From Candidatus Kapaibacterium thiocyanatum (GTDB lineage Bacteria > Bacteroidota > Ignavibacteria > Kapaibacteriales > Kapaibacteriaceae), in contig MKVH01000021.1 in assembly GCA_001899175.1 (NCBI GenBank), positions 62,001 through 126,000 on the forward strand: DNA of 64,000 nucleotides, read 5' to 3'. The notes under the pieces are model-generated. The model saw nothing but the letters and a program-made list of their open reading frames with translations. It was not told where the DNA came from and searched no databases. Every line of letters starts with the position of its first letter. Within the stretch, counting starts at the first letter, position 1. The position numbers and the translations under genes were made by a program. Shown here piece after piece: positions 1-9,235 of this stretch.

Positions 1-3000
1 GAAATTCAAGCGTATCCGACGAAGTACCTCGAAATCTATGTCGCTTCCGCATACGACACCGAGATCGAAGTGTATTCTCCCGGGGACGGAACGCGTTACC
101 GCAGGACCATCCAGGCCAACGGCATCCGTACGTTGAGCGACAAGAATGGCAGTACGAACTGGGGTTGGGAAGTCCGCGATCCCGAAGTTCCCGTTACCAA
201 GGCCATCCGGATCACGGGAACGCAACCGATCTCCGTCTACGTCCTGTCGTCGAAGCAATTCACATCGGACGGCTATCTCGCACTTCCCACATCCGTGTGG
301 GGTACGGACTACATCGCCACCACCTACTACGACTTCAGTGAAATCAGGAACTGGGGCGGTGGCTTCATCGTGATTTCCCGTGAAAACGGTACGGAGATCG
401 ATATCGACCTCCGTGGGTCGGGTGCCGGTGCGGGGCGAACGAAGGGTGGACGGCAGATCAACACCGGCGTCCCCGTTCGTGTCACGCTCGACGAAGGCGC
501 AGTCTACATGGTCCAGGGCGACGGGTTGACGAGAAACACCTTCGACCTCTCGGGCTCCCGGGTCCGCTCGAACAAACCCATCGGTATGATCTCGTTCCAT
601 GAACGAACGACGATGCCGAATAGCGTCACCAACGTCAACGGCCAGCTCTACGATGGCCGGAACTGTCTGATGGAGATGACTCCCCCCGTCTCGACATGGG
701 GGAAGAAATACGTCACGATAGGCTATTCGCGTACCAGTAACGGCAAGGGGAAGGGCGATTTCTTCCGCGTATTCGCCTCGCAGCCTAACACGCAGGTGAA
801 GTGGGAGTACTTCGACAACACCTCCTTCGCCAAGCTCGGTGGAGGCGGCGCGGTACTCGCCCAGGCCAGCGATTTCACGGACATCTACCAGGCATCTGCG
901 CCGACCGTCCTGCCTAACGGCATTTCCGTATGGACAGCAGACAAGCCGATCTTCGTCATGCAGTATTCCTGCTCGTGGCTCTGGGACGAGTACAGAATCC
1001 TCGACCCGTTCATGATCAACGTCGTCCCGACGGAACAGTTCATCCCGAACACGATCTTCCAGACGCCGACGAATCCCGACTTCCTGGACAACCTGCTGAA
1101 CCTGGTCGTTCAGGCCGACACGACCGATCCCAACTATCCGGATCTGAAGACATTGGAGATCGACGGTATTCCCGTCTTCGAACATCCCCAGGCAGTGGCA
1201 CCGCTGCTGTTGCTGAGCCGTCTGCCCGGTACCGACCTCTTCTTCGCCCGTATCCGGTTCAAGACCGAAGCAACGGCGCACAGGATCACGTCGAACGGCA
1301 AGGTGAAGTTCGGTGGCTACATCTACGGCTACGGCGATGCCGATGCATACGGCTGGCCGGCCGCAACGGGATTCCGCCCGACGAGTATCCTGGATACACT
1401 GCCGCCCCAGTTCACACGAACGTCGGTCTGCGGCGATTACAGCTACGAAGTCACGGAACTCCGCAACATCCCCGATCCGCCCCGCACGCCGTCGCATGAC
1501 TCGGACCAGGTCGAAACCGGTATTTCCGAAATCGACTTCAACCCCGATCCTGCAGCCGTCAGCACGAACTATCGTATCGTTCTCGAAACGGATACGCAGT
1601 TCCCGCGCTCCCCTTCCTACAAGCGCTTCCGCTTTCGCCTGGAAGTCATCGACAAGAGCAAGGATGCCGTCGCATATCTCTACTTCCGGGACTATGCCGA
1701 CAACCTGTCCTACGACACCGTCTACTACTATGCGGACAAGATTTCGATCACGCCCAATCCCGTCGATATGGGTCGTATCCGCGTCGGTACCTCGCAGCAA
1801 CAGAACATCGTGATCAAGAACACCAGCAGCGGTCCGGTTACGCTGACCAGTGCCATCCTGAAGTCGGCCACGGACTTCGTGATCACGGCCGGTGCCATCA
1901 CGGGTGCTCCCGTCGTTCTCCAGGCCGGAGAGGAACACACGCTTACGGTGACCTATACGGCCAACACGGAAACGACGAAGTACGATGAGCCCAATGCCGA
2001 TTGGGACATCGATACCGTTCTGGTGAAGACGCAGTGCTCCGAGTTCAAGATCGGTGCCCGCGGTATGGGCGTCCAGCCCGTCATCGCCGTCGAGGACTTC
2101 GACGCCGGTGTCCGCTCCCTCGACGAAGAGTTCTGCAAGTCCGGTGGCCTCGAGATCAAGAACCTCGGAACGGAACCGCTCGTCATCACCGGCTTCAGCA
2201 ACGTAGGAAGCAACTTCACGACGTCGACGCCGCTCAATCCTCCCCTGCCCCATACGATCGCGCCCAAGTCCTCGCAGATGTTCACGAACGTCTGCTACAA
2301 GCGCGGTACGGTAGGCAGCGACAACATCGACGTCATCATCAACTCGAACGCCGCCACCGGTGACAGCATCTCGAACTGGATCGGCCGTACGCAGACACCT
2401 GGTCCGGCTATCCGTGGCTACGACTGGCGCAAGCGCCGGGTCAACACGGCTCACCGCTACCTGGCACGCGTATGGAATTCGGGTAACCAGACCCTGACCG
2501 TCACGGACGTCACGTTCACCGATGGCAGCAAGTATTATCCCGCAGGCAGCAACGACGGCAATTTCGTCTTCAAGGTCGGCCGCCTCGTCGACGTCAATGG
2601 TAACCCCATTCCTTCGATGGCCCTGACCGGCGACGGCTCGAGCACGAACGATACTGCCTATGCCGAAATCTTCTTCCGTCCTGATGCGCAGACGACGTTC
2701 CGGGCCGACATCAAGCCCGTGTTCACGTCTACCGCACCGCAGGATCAGGCTACGCCCGATCGCCTCGACGGTGAAGGTATCCTGCCGACGATCCGCACGA
2801 GCGGTGCTTCCATGTCCTGTCAGGAATCCCCCGAAGGACAAGGCATCGTCCAGCAGATCGTGATCACGAACAACGGTACCATGCCGCTCACGATTTCGCG
2901 CCTCGCCTTCGCGGCAGGTACGAATCCGGCTTGGCAGTGGGTGACACCGCCGACGCCGGGCACGCCGATCTTCATCGCAGGTAACGGTGGCTCGCAGTCG

Positions 3001-4278
3001 TTCGACGTACGCTTCACGCGTCCGGTAGGCGGCACGGGATCCTACAAGGTCGTCGTGGAAATCGAGAACGACGCTGTCGTCGGTAACGGTGTCGATACCG
3101 GCCTCGTCAATGTCCAGTTGCCCGTTGCCATGGACAGCATCATGGCCGGCCCCTGCACGGGTCCCGACATCGCCGTCACGGACATCGACTTCGGCGACAA
3201 TCTGACCGGCTGCGATACGCCAGAACTCGAGTTCACCATCGCGAACACGGGTGGCGGTCTGCGTCCGCTCGAAATCCGCGCCATCACACCGGTCGGTGCC
3301 GATGCGGCCAACTTCACGATCACGGGCATCTTCGCTCCGAACGGACAGACCGTATCGACCCCGTTCACGATTCCTGCAGGTGCCGTCTACAGGGTCGCCG
3401 TACGGTTCAATCCGACGGAACCCAATGCCGCTCCGTGGGCCAACCGTACCTATCAATTCCGTTATCACATCGAGAACTATATCGAAGGTGAAACGACGGA
3501 ACTGAAGCCCGATGTCTACTCGTCGATCCGTGGCGTAGGCTACGTCATCCCTGTCAATGTCGATCTCTCCAACGACATGACGGGCACCCAGACGCGCGAA
3601 CCCGGCAAGAAGGTCACCTTCACCGTCAGCGCTTCGTCCAGCAACTGGGGTGCCGCCTCCCTGTCGTCCTTCGTCGCGAACGTGATCTACGACACACGGG
3701 CGCTGTCGTTCGACCCGGGTTCGGTACAAGCCGTTGGCGGCTACAGTGGCTGGACAGTCAGCGGTCCGGTCATCACGGCCATCAACGCCACGCAGTCGCA
3801 GATGCAGTTCACCCTCACGGGTGCATCCCCGATCACGGCCAATGGATCGATCTTCACCTTCACGAGCACCCTGCTGCTGGCGAACGAGTTCACCTCGAAG
3901 CAGGACCTCACGGTGGAACTGCCGCGCGTCTGCCTCATTCCGACGACGTCGGGTGACAGCACCGGTATCTTCAACTGCGCACTCTCCCGCCGCGTCGTGG
4001 ACATCTCCAAGACGCAGTTCGCAATGGCGAATCCAACGCCCAATCCGTCGTCCAGCGGCCAGGTCACCATCGACATCGGCGTCGGCCTGACGACGGCAAC
4101 GTCGATCGATCTCGTCAATATCCAGGGCCAGGTCGTGAAGACGTTCGTCAGCACGATCATCGAAAAGGGTGAATACACGCTGCAGTTCCCGACAACCGGC
4201 CTCGGCAACGGAGTCTACTACCTGCGGATGCATTCCGGTCCGTTCAGCGCAACCAGGCAGGTCGTCATCGCGGACTGA
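1..4278 (+). CDS. giant T9SS-secreted surface protein with IgGFc-binding-like and choice-of-anchor-D domains (5' partial)
   Basis: The reading frame is open from base 1, so the N-terminus and signal peptide lie outside the window. The first ~330 residues resemble the IgGFc-binding N-terminal domain (aligned phrases such as SDGYLALPTSVWGTDY and KPIGMISFHE). About four ASPM/SPD-2/Hydin-like 'choice-of-anchor D' Ig modules follow, each with a start like PNPVDMGRIRVG or IAVTDIDFGDN and an I-x-N-x-G pattern. A cohesin-like beta domain precedes the last ~85 residues, which form a typical T9SS type A sorting domain (NPTPNPSSSGQVTIDI ... GVYYLRMHSG). By family knowledge it is exported by Sec, then moved across the outer membrane by T9SS and retained or released at the surface. 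An adhesive role is inferred. A strong terminator follows. Confidence 0.85.
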   Translation, partial: EIQAYPTKYLEIYVASAYDTEIEVYSPGDGTRYRRTIQANGIRTLSDKNGSTNWGWEVRDPEVPVTKAIRITGTQPISVYVLSSKQFTSDGYLALPTSVWGTDYIATTYYDFSEIRNWGGGFIVISRENGTEIDIDLRGSGAGAGRTKGGRQINTGVPVRVTLDEGAVYMVQGDGLTRNTFDLSGSRVRSNKPIGMISFHERTTMPNSVTNVNGQLYDGRNCLMEMTPPVSTWGKKYVTIGYSRTSNGKGKGDFFRVFASQPNTQVKWEYFDNTSFAKLGGGGAVLAQASDFTDIYQASAPTVLPNGISVWTADKPIFVMQYSCSWLWDEYRILDPFMINVVPTEQFIPNTIFQTPTNPDFLDNLLNLVVQADTTDPNYPDLKTLEIDGIPVFEHPQAVAPLLLLSRLPGTDLFFARIRFKTEATAHRITSNGKVKFGGYIYGYGDADAYGWPAATGFRPTSILDTLPPQFTRTSVCGDYSYEVTELRNIPDPPRTPSHDSDQVETGISEIDFNPDPAAVSTNYRIVLETDTQFPRSPSYKRFRFRLEVIDKSKDAVAYLYFRDYADNLSYDTVYYYADKISITPNPVDMGRIRVGTSQQQNIVIKNTSSGPVTLTSAILKSATDFVITAGAITGAPVVLQAGEEHTLTVTYTANTETTKYDEPNADWDIDTVLVKTQCSEFKIGARGMGVQPVIAVEDFDAGVRSLDEEFCKSGGLEIKNLGTEPLVITGFSNVGSNFTTSTPLNPPLPHTIAPKSSQMFTNVCYKRGTVGSDNIDVIINSNAATGDSISNWIGRTQTPGPAIRGYDWRKRRVNTAHRYLARVWNSGNQTLTVTDVTFTDGSKYYPAGSNDGNFVFKVGRLVDVNGNPIPSMALTGDGSSTNDTAYAEIFFRPDAQTTFRADIKPVFTSTAPQDQATPDRLDGEGILPTIRTSGASMSCQESPEGQGIVQQIVITNNGTMPLTISRLAFAAGTNPAWQWVTPPTPGTPIFIAGNGGSQSFDVRFTRPVGGTGSYKVVVEIENDAVVGNGVDTGLVNVQLPVAMDSIMAGPCTGPDIAVTDIDFGDNLTGCDTPELEFTIANTGGGLRPLEIRAITPVGADAANFTITGIFAPNGQTVSTPFTIPAGAVYRVAVRFNPTEPNAAPWANRTYQFRYHIENYIEGETTELKPDVYSSIRGVGYVIPVNVDLSNDMTGTQTREPGKKVTFTVSASSSNWGAASLSSFVANVIYDTRALSFDPGSVQAVGGYSGWTVSGPVITAINATQSQMQFTLTGASPITANGSIFTFTSTLLLANEFTSKQDLTVELPRVCLIPTTSGDSTGIFNCALSRRVVDISKTQFAMANPTPNPSSSGQVTIDIGVGLTTATSIDLVNIQGQVVKTFVSTIIEKGEYTLQFPTTGLGNGVYYLRMHSGPFSATRQVVIAD

Positions 4279-4313
4279 TGTCCGTGTAACCCGACCTTCC
4301 ATCGACGTGTCTC

Positions 4314-4343
4314 ATGGGCAGCCAAACGGCTGCCCATTTTTTT
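4314..4343 (+). terminator. intrinsic terminator after the giant surface protein
   Basis: A perfect 10-bp stem (ATGGGCAGCC / GGCTGCCCAT) closes a 4-base AAAC loop and is followed by a run of six Ts. It lies 35 bases after the stop codon. Confidence 0.9.
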
Positions 4344-4405
4344 GGCATTGATATTGTCTCGTCCTTCCGTAGATTCGCACTTGTTGGACTAGCTTTACAC
4401 TGAGC

Positions 4406-4993
4406 ATGATGACACGTTTCCTCCATACCATACGCTTCACGACATCCCTGGCAGCAATGGCCGCCGTCGTCGTGTTGTGTGCGCCCGCAACCCTGCGCGC
4501 CGATCGATCGGCGAAGAAGGGTGTGCCGACGTCCATGGAGAAACGCATGCAGGCGAAGGATCGCAAGGTCCTGGATCTGCTGACGCTCGGTACACCGCTC
4601 TACGGTGCTCTGGATGCCACGCTGATGGCCCTGGACAACGGTATCCAGCAGAAGAGCGTCACGGCTCCGGCCCGCCCTGCCACGACGGCACCATCCACGG
4701 CTCGCCTGACGATCGGTGCGGATTCCAGCCGCAAGGAGAGCAGGATCGTCTTCGCGCGTGCCACCGCCGATGTCTTCTCGACGCGTGTGGAACTGGCGAC
4801 GGACGAAAACCAGATCGAAGTCGGCATCTACAACATGCTCGGCAAGAAGGTGCAGGACGTCTACCGTGGCGCCGCATCGCGCGGCCAGCACGATTATTCG
4901 CAGCCTATCTCCGATCTCCCCGAAGGCGTCTATATCTGCATCATGCAGGGCAGCGACTTCCGCCGTGCGGAGAAGTTCTATCTCTCGCGCTGA
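4406..4993 (+). CDS. small secreted protein with T9SS-like C-terminal domain
   Basis: A 195-residue protein. The N-terminus has a basic start, a hydrophobic core (LAAMAAVVVLCAP) and a likely signal-peptidase site near ATLRA-DRS. The middle is low-complexity Ala/Thr/Pro sequence. The last ~75 residues match the beta fold of T9SS sorting domains (QIEVGIYNMLGKKVQDVYRG ... LPEGVYICIMQGSDF). No catalytic domain is present, so the protein is little more than a sorting module on a short linker. It lies between two strong terminators and so is a single-gene transcript. A near-match to the Bacteroidota -7 box (TAGCTTTA, 4390-4397) sits just upstream of the ATG. Confidence 0.75.
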   Translation: MMTRFLHTIRFTTSLAAMAAVVVLCAPATLRADRSAKKGVPTSMEKRMQAKDRKVLDLLTLGTPLYGALDATLMALDNGIQQKSVTAPARPATTAPSTARLTIGADSSRKESRIVFARATADVFSTRVELATDENQIEVGIYNMLGKKVQDVYRGAASRGQHDYSQPISDLPEGVYICIMQGSDFRRAEKFYLSR

Positions 4994-5024
4994 GCGAGAC
5001 CTTCAACCTGAAATGGTAAATTTG

Positions 5025-5051
5025 AAGCCGGTCAATCGACCGGCTTTTTTT
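5025..5051 (+). terminator. intrinsic terminator
   Basis: A 9-bp stem AAGCCGGTC / GACCGGCTT with an AATC loop runs into a tract of seven Ts, 31 bases after the stop of the 195-residue secreted protein. Confidence 0.9.
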
Positions 5052-5075
5052 GTTGCATCCTCCTGAAACCCGGGC

Positions 5076-6209
5076 ATGAACTTCAGCACCAAGGCAATCC
5101 ACATCGGCCAGGAACCCGATGAACTCACCGGAGCAGTCACCGTTCCCCTGTATCAGACCTCGACCTATGCACAGGAAGAGATCGGACGCCACAAGGGATA
5201 CGAATACGCACGGACGCATAACCTGACCCGCAGCCGCTGGGAAACATGCCTTGCAGCACTGGAGGATGGTATCGCCGCCTTCGCCTTCGGTAGCGGCACC
5301 GCCGCCGTGGATACGGTGATGCGCATGCTCAGCAGCGGCGACCACGTCATCATGGCCGAAGACATGTACGGCGGAACGTATCGACTCGCGAGCAGGATCC
5401 TGGAACGCTTCGGCATCACCTTCACGTACGTCGACATGCGCACGCTGGCGAATATCGAAGCGGCCATACGCCCGAACACGAAGATGATCTATACCGAGAC
5501 GCCGACGAATCCGATGATGACGATCACGGACCTTCGTGGCGTGAGCGCCATCGCGAAGAAGTGCGGAGCGATGATGGTCGTGGACAACACCTTCGCCAGC
5601 CCGTACTTCCAGCGCCCCCTCACCCTGGGTGCCGACGTCGTCGTGCATTCGGCGACGAAATATCTCGGCGGACATAGCGATCTCGTCCATGGCATCGTCG
5701 CCACGAACGACTCCGCCATCGCCGAGCAGCTCAAGTTCCTGCAGAATGCCGTAGGCGCCGTTCCGGGACCGATGGAATGCTGGCTCTGCCTCCGTTCGGT
5801 AAAGACGCTCGCCATCCGCATGGAACAGCATGCCCGCAACGCACAGCGCGTAGCCGAGTATCTCGAACATCATCCTGCCGTCAAGGCCATTCACTACCCG
5901 GGGCTTCCTTCCCACCCGCAGCACGAGCTCGCCAAGGCCCAGATGAGCGGCTTCGGCGGAATGATCAGCATCGAACTGGGATCGCTCGAGAAGGCCGTGG
6001 CCGTGACCAAGGCCCTTCGTCTCTTCACCCTGGCCGAATCCCTCGGCGGCGTGGAATCGCTCGTATGCCACCCGGTGTCGATGACGCACGGCAGCGTCCC
6101 CGTGGCACAACGCGAGAAACTTGGCATCACTCCTGGTCTGATTCGCCTCAGCGTCGGTATCGAAGATGCCCACGACCTTCTGGAAGATCTCAAACAGGCG
6201 CTCGCCTGA
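5076..6209 (+). CDS. trans-sulfuration PLP enzyme (cystathionine gamma-synthase / gamma-lyase family)
   Basis: A 377-residue protein of the Cys/Met metabolism PLP-dependent family, full length for the family. The PLP lysine is K195 in SATKYLGGH. Other family marks are FGSGTAAVDTVM near 71-82, ETPTNPMM near 141-148, and the D170-N-T-F-ASP segment that contacts the cofactor. The C-terminal SLGGVESLVCHP signature is also present. The family covers cystathionine gamma-synthase, gamma-lyase, beta-lyase and O-acetylhomoserine sulfhydrylase, and sequence alone does not fix which reaction this one catalyses. It is cytosolic, acts in methionine/cysteine interconversion, stands alone, and ends in its own terminator. 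Confidence 0.92.
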   Translation: MNFSTKAIHIGQEPDELTGAVTVPLYQTSTYAQEEIGRHKGYEYARTHNLTRSRWETCLAALEDGIAAFAFGSGTAAVDTVMRMLSSGDHVIMAEDMYGGTYRLASRILERFGITFTYVDMRTLANIEAAIRPNTKMIYTETPTNPMMTITDLRGVSAIAKKCGAMMVVDNTFASPYFQRPLTLGADVVVHSATKYLGGHSDLVHGIVATNDSAIAEQLKFLQNAVGAVPGPMECWLCLRSVKTLAIRMEQHARNAQRVAEYLEHHPAVKAIHYPGLPSHPQHELAKAQMSGFGGMISIELGSLEKAVAVTKALRLFTLAESLGGVESLVCHPVSMTHGSVPVAQREKLGITPGLIRLSVGIEDAHDLLEDLKQALA

Positions 6210-6236
6210 CGAGCTTCGATCCAGCCCTGAACGACA

Positions 6237-6278
6237 AGTGCCTGATATCCTCGAATGGATATCAGGCACTGCTCTTTT
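6237..6278 (+). terminator. intrinsic terminator between convergent genes
   Basis: A perfect 14-bp stem (AGTGCCTGATATCC / GGATATCAGGCACT) with a TCGAAT loop is followed by GCTCTTTT. It ends the PLP enzyme transcript; the opposite strand lacks a T-run. Confidence 0.8.
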
Positions 6279-6314
6279 ACACTACGATCGTTCGGGCACC
6301 CAGGCGACCAGGTC

Positions 6315-7988
6315 TCAGGCCTGCTTCCTTACTCCTATCACATTGTATCGCCCGGTGACGAAGGACCAGTCCGCGAACGCCGCCGTGCCCGCCGGATTCG
6401 CACCCGTGCCATGGAAATCGCTGAAGGCCGCGCTCTGGTTGACCCAGACGAAGGAGGTGAAGTTGAAGGCAACGGGAGCACCGGCATCGACGATACTGTC
6501 TTCCGCCTGCTGCATCTTCTCTTCATCCGTCGTGTGGACCAGCGTAGTCAACGCTCCGGTCTCATGGATGCCTGCGATGACCATATCGAGCGCCTGCTGC
6601 CAGTCTTCCGTTTCGATCAGGAAGGCGATGGGGCCGAACCACTCCGTATGCAGATGTTCGGCCAAGGGACCGTTCGCCTGCGTGCGGACAAGGAGGGGCG
6701 ATACGCTGCGGGCCTGATCGAAGCCCGGCTGAGCGACGGGAACGCTGTCACAAAGGATAACGCCACCGAGTTCCTTGACCTTGGCGATACGTTCGAGCGT
6801 CATCGGATTCTGGATGGCACCGAGTGTCGACGGGCCCATCTTCGGATTGTTCACGAGGGCATCGATCTTCTCGCGCAACTTCGCCGCAACGGCATCCACG
6901 CTGATGCGCTCGCCATTGACGATCATGCCGTCCTTCGCGATATAGATATTCTGCGGTGCCGTGCACATCTGTCCGCTGTAAAGACTGAGTGCGAAGGCAA
7001 GGTTGTCGAGCGCCGCATCGAGATCGTTCGTGCTGTCGAGGATGACGCTGTTCAGTCCGGCCTTTTCACTGTACATCACGGCCCGGTTGTTCGCGGCAGC
7101 CGTTTCCACGACATCGCCGAAGGCCGAACCGCCGGTATAGTCGATGATACGGGCCGCCTGCAGTAATTCCTTTGTGATCGGGGCGGCCGTGGTATCGGCA
7201 GCCAGTTGTACGAGGTCCGCATCGAGCCCTGCGTCCTTGAGCGTCTGCTGTACAGCCGCTACGACGATGGCGATGGGATAGATGGCACCCGGATGGGGCT
7301 TGACGATGACGGCATTGCCCGTGACGAGGCCTGCGAACATACCCGGGACGGTATTCCATACCGGGAACGTCGAGCACCCGATGACGAGGTTGAGCCCTTT
7401 GGGAACGTTCCGGTAGGTCTTGTCGATCGAGACATTGATCTTGCCCATCGGCTTCGTCCACATCACGTGATCCGGCATACTGGCCTGTGCGGCATAGCCC
7501 ATGGCGACCGCTTCCAGTGCGCGGTCGAAGGCATGGGGTCCGGAAGCCTGGAACGCCATCACGAAACCCTGTCCCGTCGTGTGCATGGTCGCATAACCGA
7601 TCTCGAAGAAACTCCGGCTTCCCCGCTCGAGCGCTTCGATGAGGACTGCCGCGCGCTCTTCGGGTGACAGATCCTGCCACTGGGCCTGTGCGGCCTCGGC
7701 GCGTGCGAGAAGCGTGGGAACGTCCGGCGTCGGATACGTGATGCCCAGCGGGAATCCGTAGGGAGAGACTTCATCACCTACGGACGGACCCGTCTGCACG
7801 AGTCGGCCGAACGGTGCGTTCAGTTGCTGTTTGAACGCGGCCTCGCCATCGGCATTCGCCGTTTCACCGTAGATCTTTCCGCTCGGGGCTTCGGGCCAGT
7901 GTGCATAGAAGGTACGGTCGGTATTCGCCTTGACGGCCTCGTGCAGGGTTGCCGAATGTTGTTGTACCAGTTCCTGGATCGTGCTCAT
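6315..7988 (-). CDS. paaN: PaaN-type aldehyde dehydrogenase (phenylacetic acid degradation protein)
   Basis: A 557-residue protein matching the shorter, stand-alone PaaN class rather than the fused ~680-residue dehydrogenase-hydratase. The aldehyde dehydrogenase fold is clear: the NAD-binding region near KGLNLVIGCSTFPVWNTVPGMFAGLVTGNAVIVKPHP (197-233), the catalytic Cys C342 in SLYSGQMCTAPQN, and an E-rich C-terminal half with EWFGPIAFLIE. In the phenylacetate pathway PaaN-type proteins oxidise the ring-opened aldehyde intermediate. No other paa gene is visible here, so the substrate is uncertain. A -7 box lies about 65 bases upstream on the same strand. Confidence 0.85.
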   Translation of the reverse strand: MSTIQELVQQHSATLHEAVKANTDRTFYAHWPEAPSGKIYGETANADGEAAFKQQLNAPFGRLVQTGPSVGDEVSPYGFPLGITYPTPDVPTLLARAEAAQAQWQDLSPEERAAVLIEALERGSRSFFEIGYATMHTTGQGFVMAFQASGPHAFDRALEAVAMGYAAQASMPDHVMWTKPMGKINVSIDKTYRNVPKGLNLVIGCSTFPVWNTVPGMFAGLVTGNAVIVKPHPGAIYPIAIVVAAVQQTLKDAGLDADLVQLAADTTAAPITKELLQAARIIDYTGGSAFGDVVETAAANNRAVMYSEKAGLNSVILDSTNDLDAALDNLAFALSLYSGQMCTAPQNIYIAKDGMIVNGERISVDAVAAKLREKIDALVNNPKMGPSTLGAIQNPMTLERIAKVKELGGVILCDSVPVAQPGFDQARSVSPLLVRTQANGPLAEHLHTEWFGPIAFLIETEDWQQALDMVIAGIHETGALTTLVHTTDEEKMQQAEDSIVDAGAPVAFNFTSFVWVNQSAAFSDFHGTGANPAGTAAFADWSFVTGRYNVIGVRKQA

Positions 7989-8337
7989 AGATGAGGGCGA
8001 TGAAATGATGGAGAGTCCCGAAAAACAACACGGCGTCCGACACCGCGAACCGCAAAGATACGGTTCTCGCGCGCCACACGCCGCATTGGTGGTTGTAGAC
8101 GTCGGCTAACGTCTATTCGGCTGGTTTCCGCATTCGCGGACGACGGTGCATCGGGAATGGCTCCAGGAATTGGCCTCGATGGCCATAGTAAAGGACTTCG
8201 TCCCAAGTCTCTCGACCCCGCTCCAAGCCCACTTTGCAATAATACCGTTGTTGACAATGCTACAACGATATCGCACACCCGCACTGTTTACAAACAAATC
8301 GAACGGACGAAGCACGTTGATTCCTTAACTTAGTGCG
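7989..8337. other. intergenic region between divergent paaN and HTH gene
   Basis: About 350 bases without a convincing gene. It contains the paaN promoter box. A 60-codon open frame on the + strand (8146-8328) has no recognisable composition or start signal. Nothing else was identified. Confidence 0.5.
8053..8060 (-). promoter_or_regulatory. Bacteroidota-type -7 box upstream of paaN
   Basis: On the - strand this reads TATCTTTG, an exact fit to the TAnnTTTG consensus for the primary sigma factor of Bacteroidota. It would give a leader of about 55-60 bases before the paaN ATG at 7988. No clear -33 TTG was located. Confidence 0.5.
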
Positions 8338-8808
8338 ATGCCTATTTCACGAACGATCCTGGAACATCGCAGACTGCGAGCATACGAGCTGATGCAGCGA
8401 GGTTGGCGGGCAACCGACATCGCGGCAGCACTCGGGGTGAGCAAGGCGGCCGTGAGCCAGTGGACGAAGGTGATACGGGATGGCGGCAGGAATGCGCTCG
8501 CTTCACGCAAGGCACCGGGTGCTACCTCGCAACTCACGGAACGCCACAAGAAACTCATCGGTGCGATGCAACTGGATTCACCGACGGTGTTCGGACTACA
8601 GGGCGACTGCTGGACCCGACAACTGATGCAGATGATGATCAAGCGCCTGTTCGGTATTAGCTATAGTCTTCAGCATGTCGGACGCCTGATGAAAACGACG
8701 AGTACGACGAGAAGTAAGGTTCCCCAGACGATACGTATGGAACTCGAAGAGCTCATCAATATGACGGACATCGCGATGGCACGCCAGCGGATGAAGACGA
8801 AGAAGTAA
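8338..8808 (+). CDS. stand-alone tandem HTH protein related to IS630 transposase N-terminus
   Basis: 156 residues. The first ~60 form a Tc1/IS630-type helix-turn-helix (ATDIAAALGVSKAAVSQW). Residues ~65-120 form the second, winged HTH typical of IS630 transposases (GDCWTRQLMQMMIKRLFGISYSLQHVGRLM). The DDE catalytic domain that should follow is absent; the protein ends in a short basic tail. No inverted repeats were seen flanking it. It is either the remnant of an insertion sequence or a domesticated DNA-binding regulator. The intact start, stop and coding composition favour a retained function, but this is inference. Confidence 0.7.
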   Translation: MPISRTILEHRRLRAYELMQRGWRATDIAAALGVSKAAVSQWTKVIRDGGRNALASRKAPGATSQLTERHKKLIGAMQLDSPTVFGLQGDCWTRQLMQMMIKRLFGISYSLQHVGRLMKTTSTTRSKVPQTIRMELEELINMTDIAMARQRMKTKK

Positions 8809-8889
8809 TTTATGGGATCATTGCTCCACGGCGATGGCCTGGGGGCACACCTGTATTGTATTCGGTCAGATACAGTGGAGAGTTAAGGT

Positions 8890-9225
8890 ATGGCGACATC
8901 GAAATCGACCAGGAAGATCGCACCGCAGGGCACGGCGGCCGATCCGGACATGACCATCTCGCAATGCTTGTCCATGCTTACCGATACGCAACGCATGCTG
9001 GCCGACGTCCAGTTGAAGCTGCTGTCGAGCACCGAACGTGCGGAAGTTGCGCAGCAGATTCTTTCGGAAAATCAGCGTATCATCATCGAAAGCCATCGGC
9101 TGACCACGACCCACGTAGTCGGAGTGACGGACAAACAGGACGAGATCATCAGCAACCAGCATACGATCATCACCAATCAGAACACGATCGTGAATTTCCT
9201 CAAGCAGATCCTCCACGGCGAATAA
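8890..9225 (+). CDS. small coiled-coil hypothetical protein
   Basis: 111 residues with a basic N-terminus (MATSKSTRKIAPQ) followed by a long predicted helix. The C-terminal half has a seven-residue near-repeat (SNQHTII / TNQNTIV) with isoleucine and valine at heptad positions, consistent with a coiled coil. No signal peptide or membrane segment. It ends 10 bases before the TauE/SafE permease start, so the two are probably cotranscribed. I do not recognise the family. Confidence 0.6.
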   Translation: MATSKSTRKIAPQGTAADPDMTISQCLSMLTDTQRMLADVQLKLLSSTERAEVAQQILSENQRIIIESHRLTTTHVVGVTDKQDEIISNQHTIITNQNTIVNFLKQILHGE

Positions 9226-9235
9226 CGGAATCACG

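Noticed and set aside
4941-6269. 442-codon open frame antisense to the PLP enzyme gene
   Set aside because: It is the mirror frame of a clearly conserved gene in high-GC DNA, with His/Arg/Asp-rich composition and no motif.
8146-8328. 60-codon + strand frame between paaN and the HTH gene
   Set aside because: No ribosome site, no promoter fit and no protein-like pattern.
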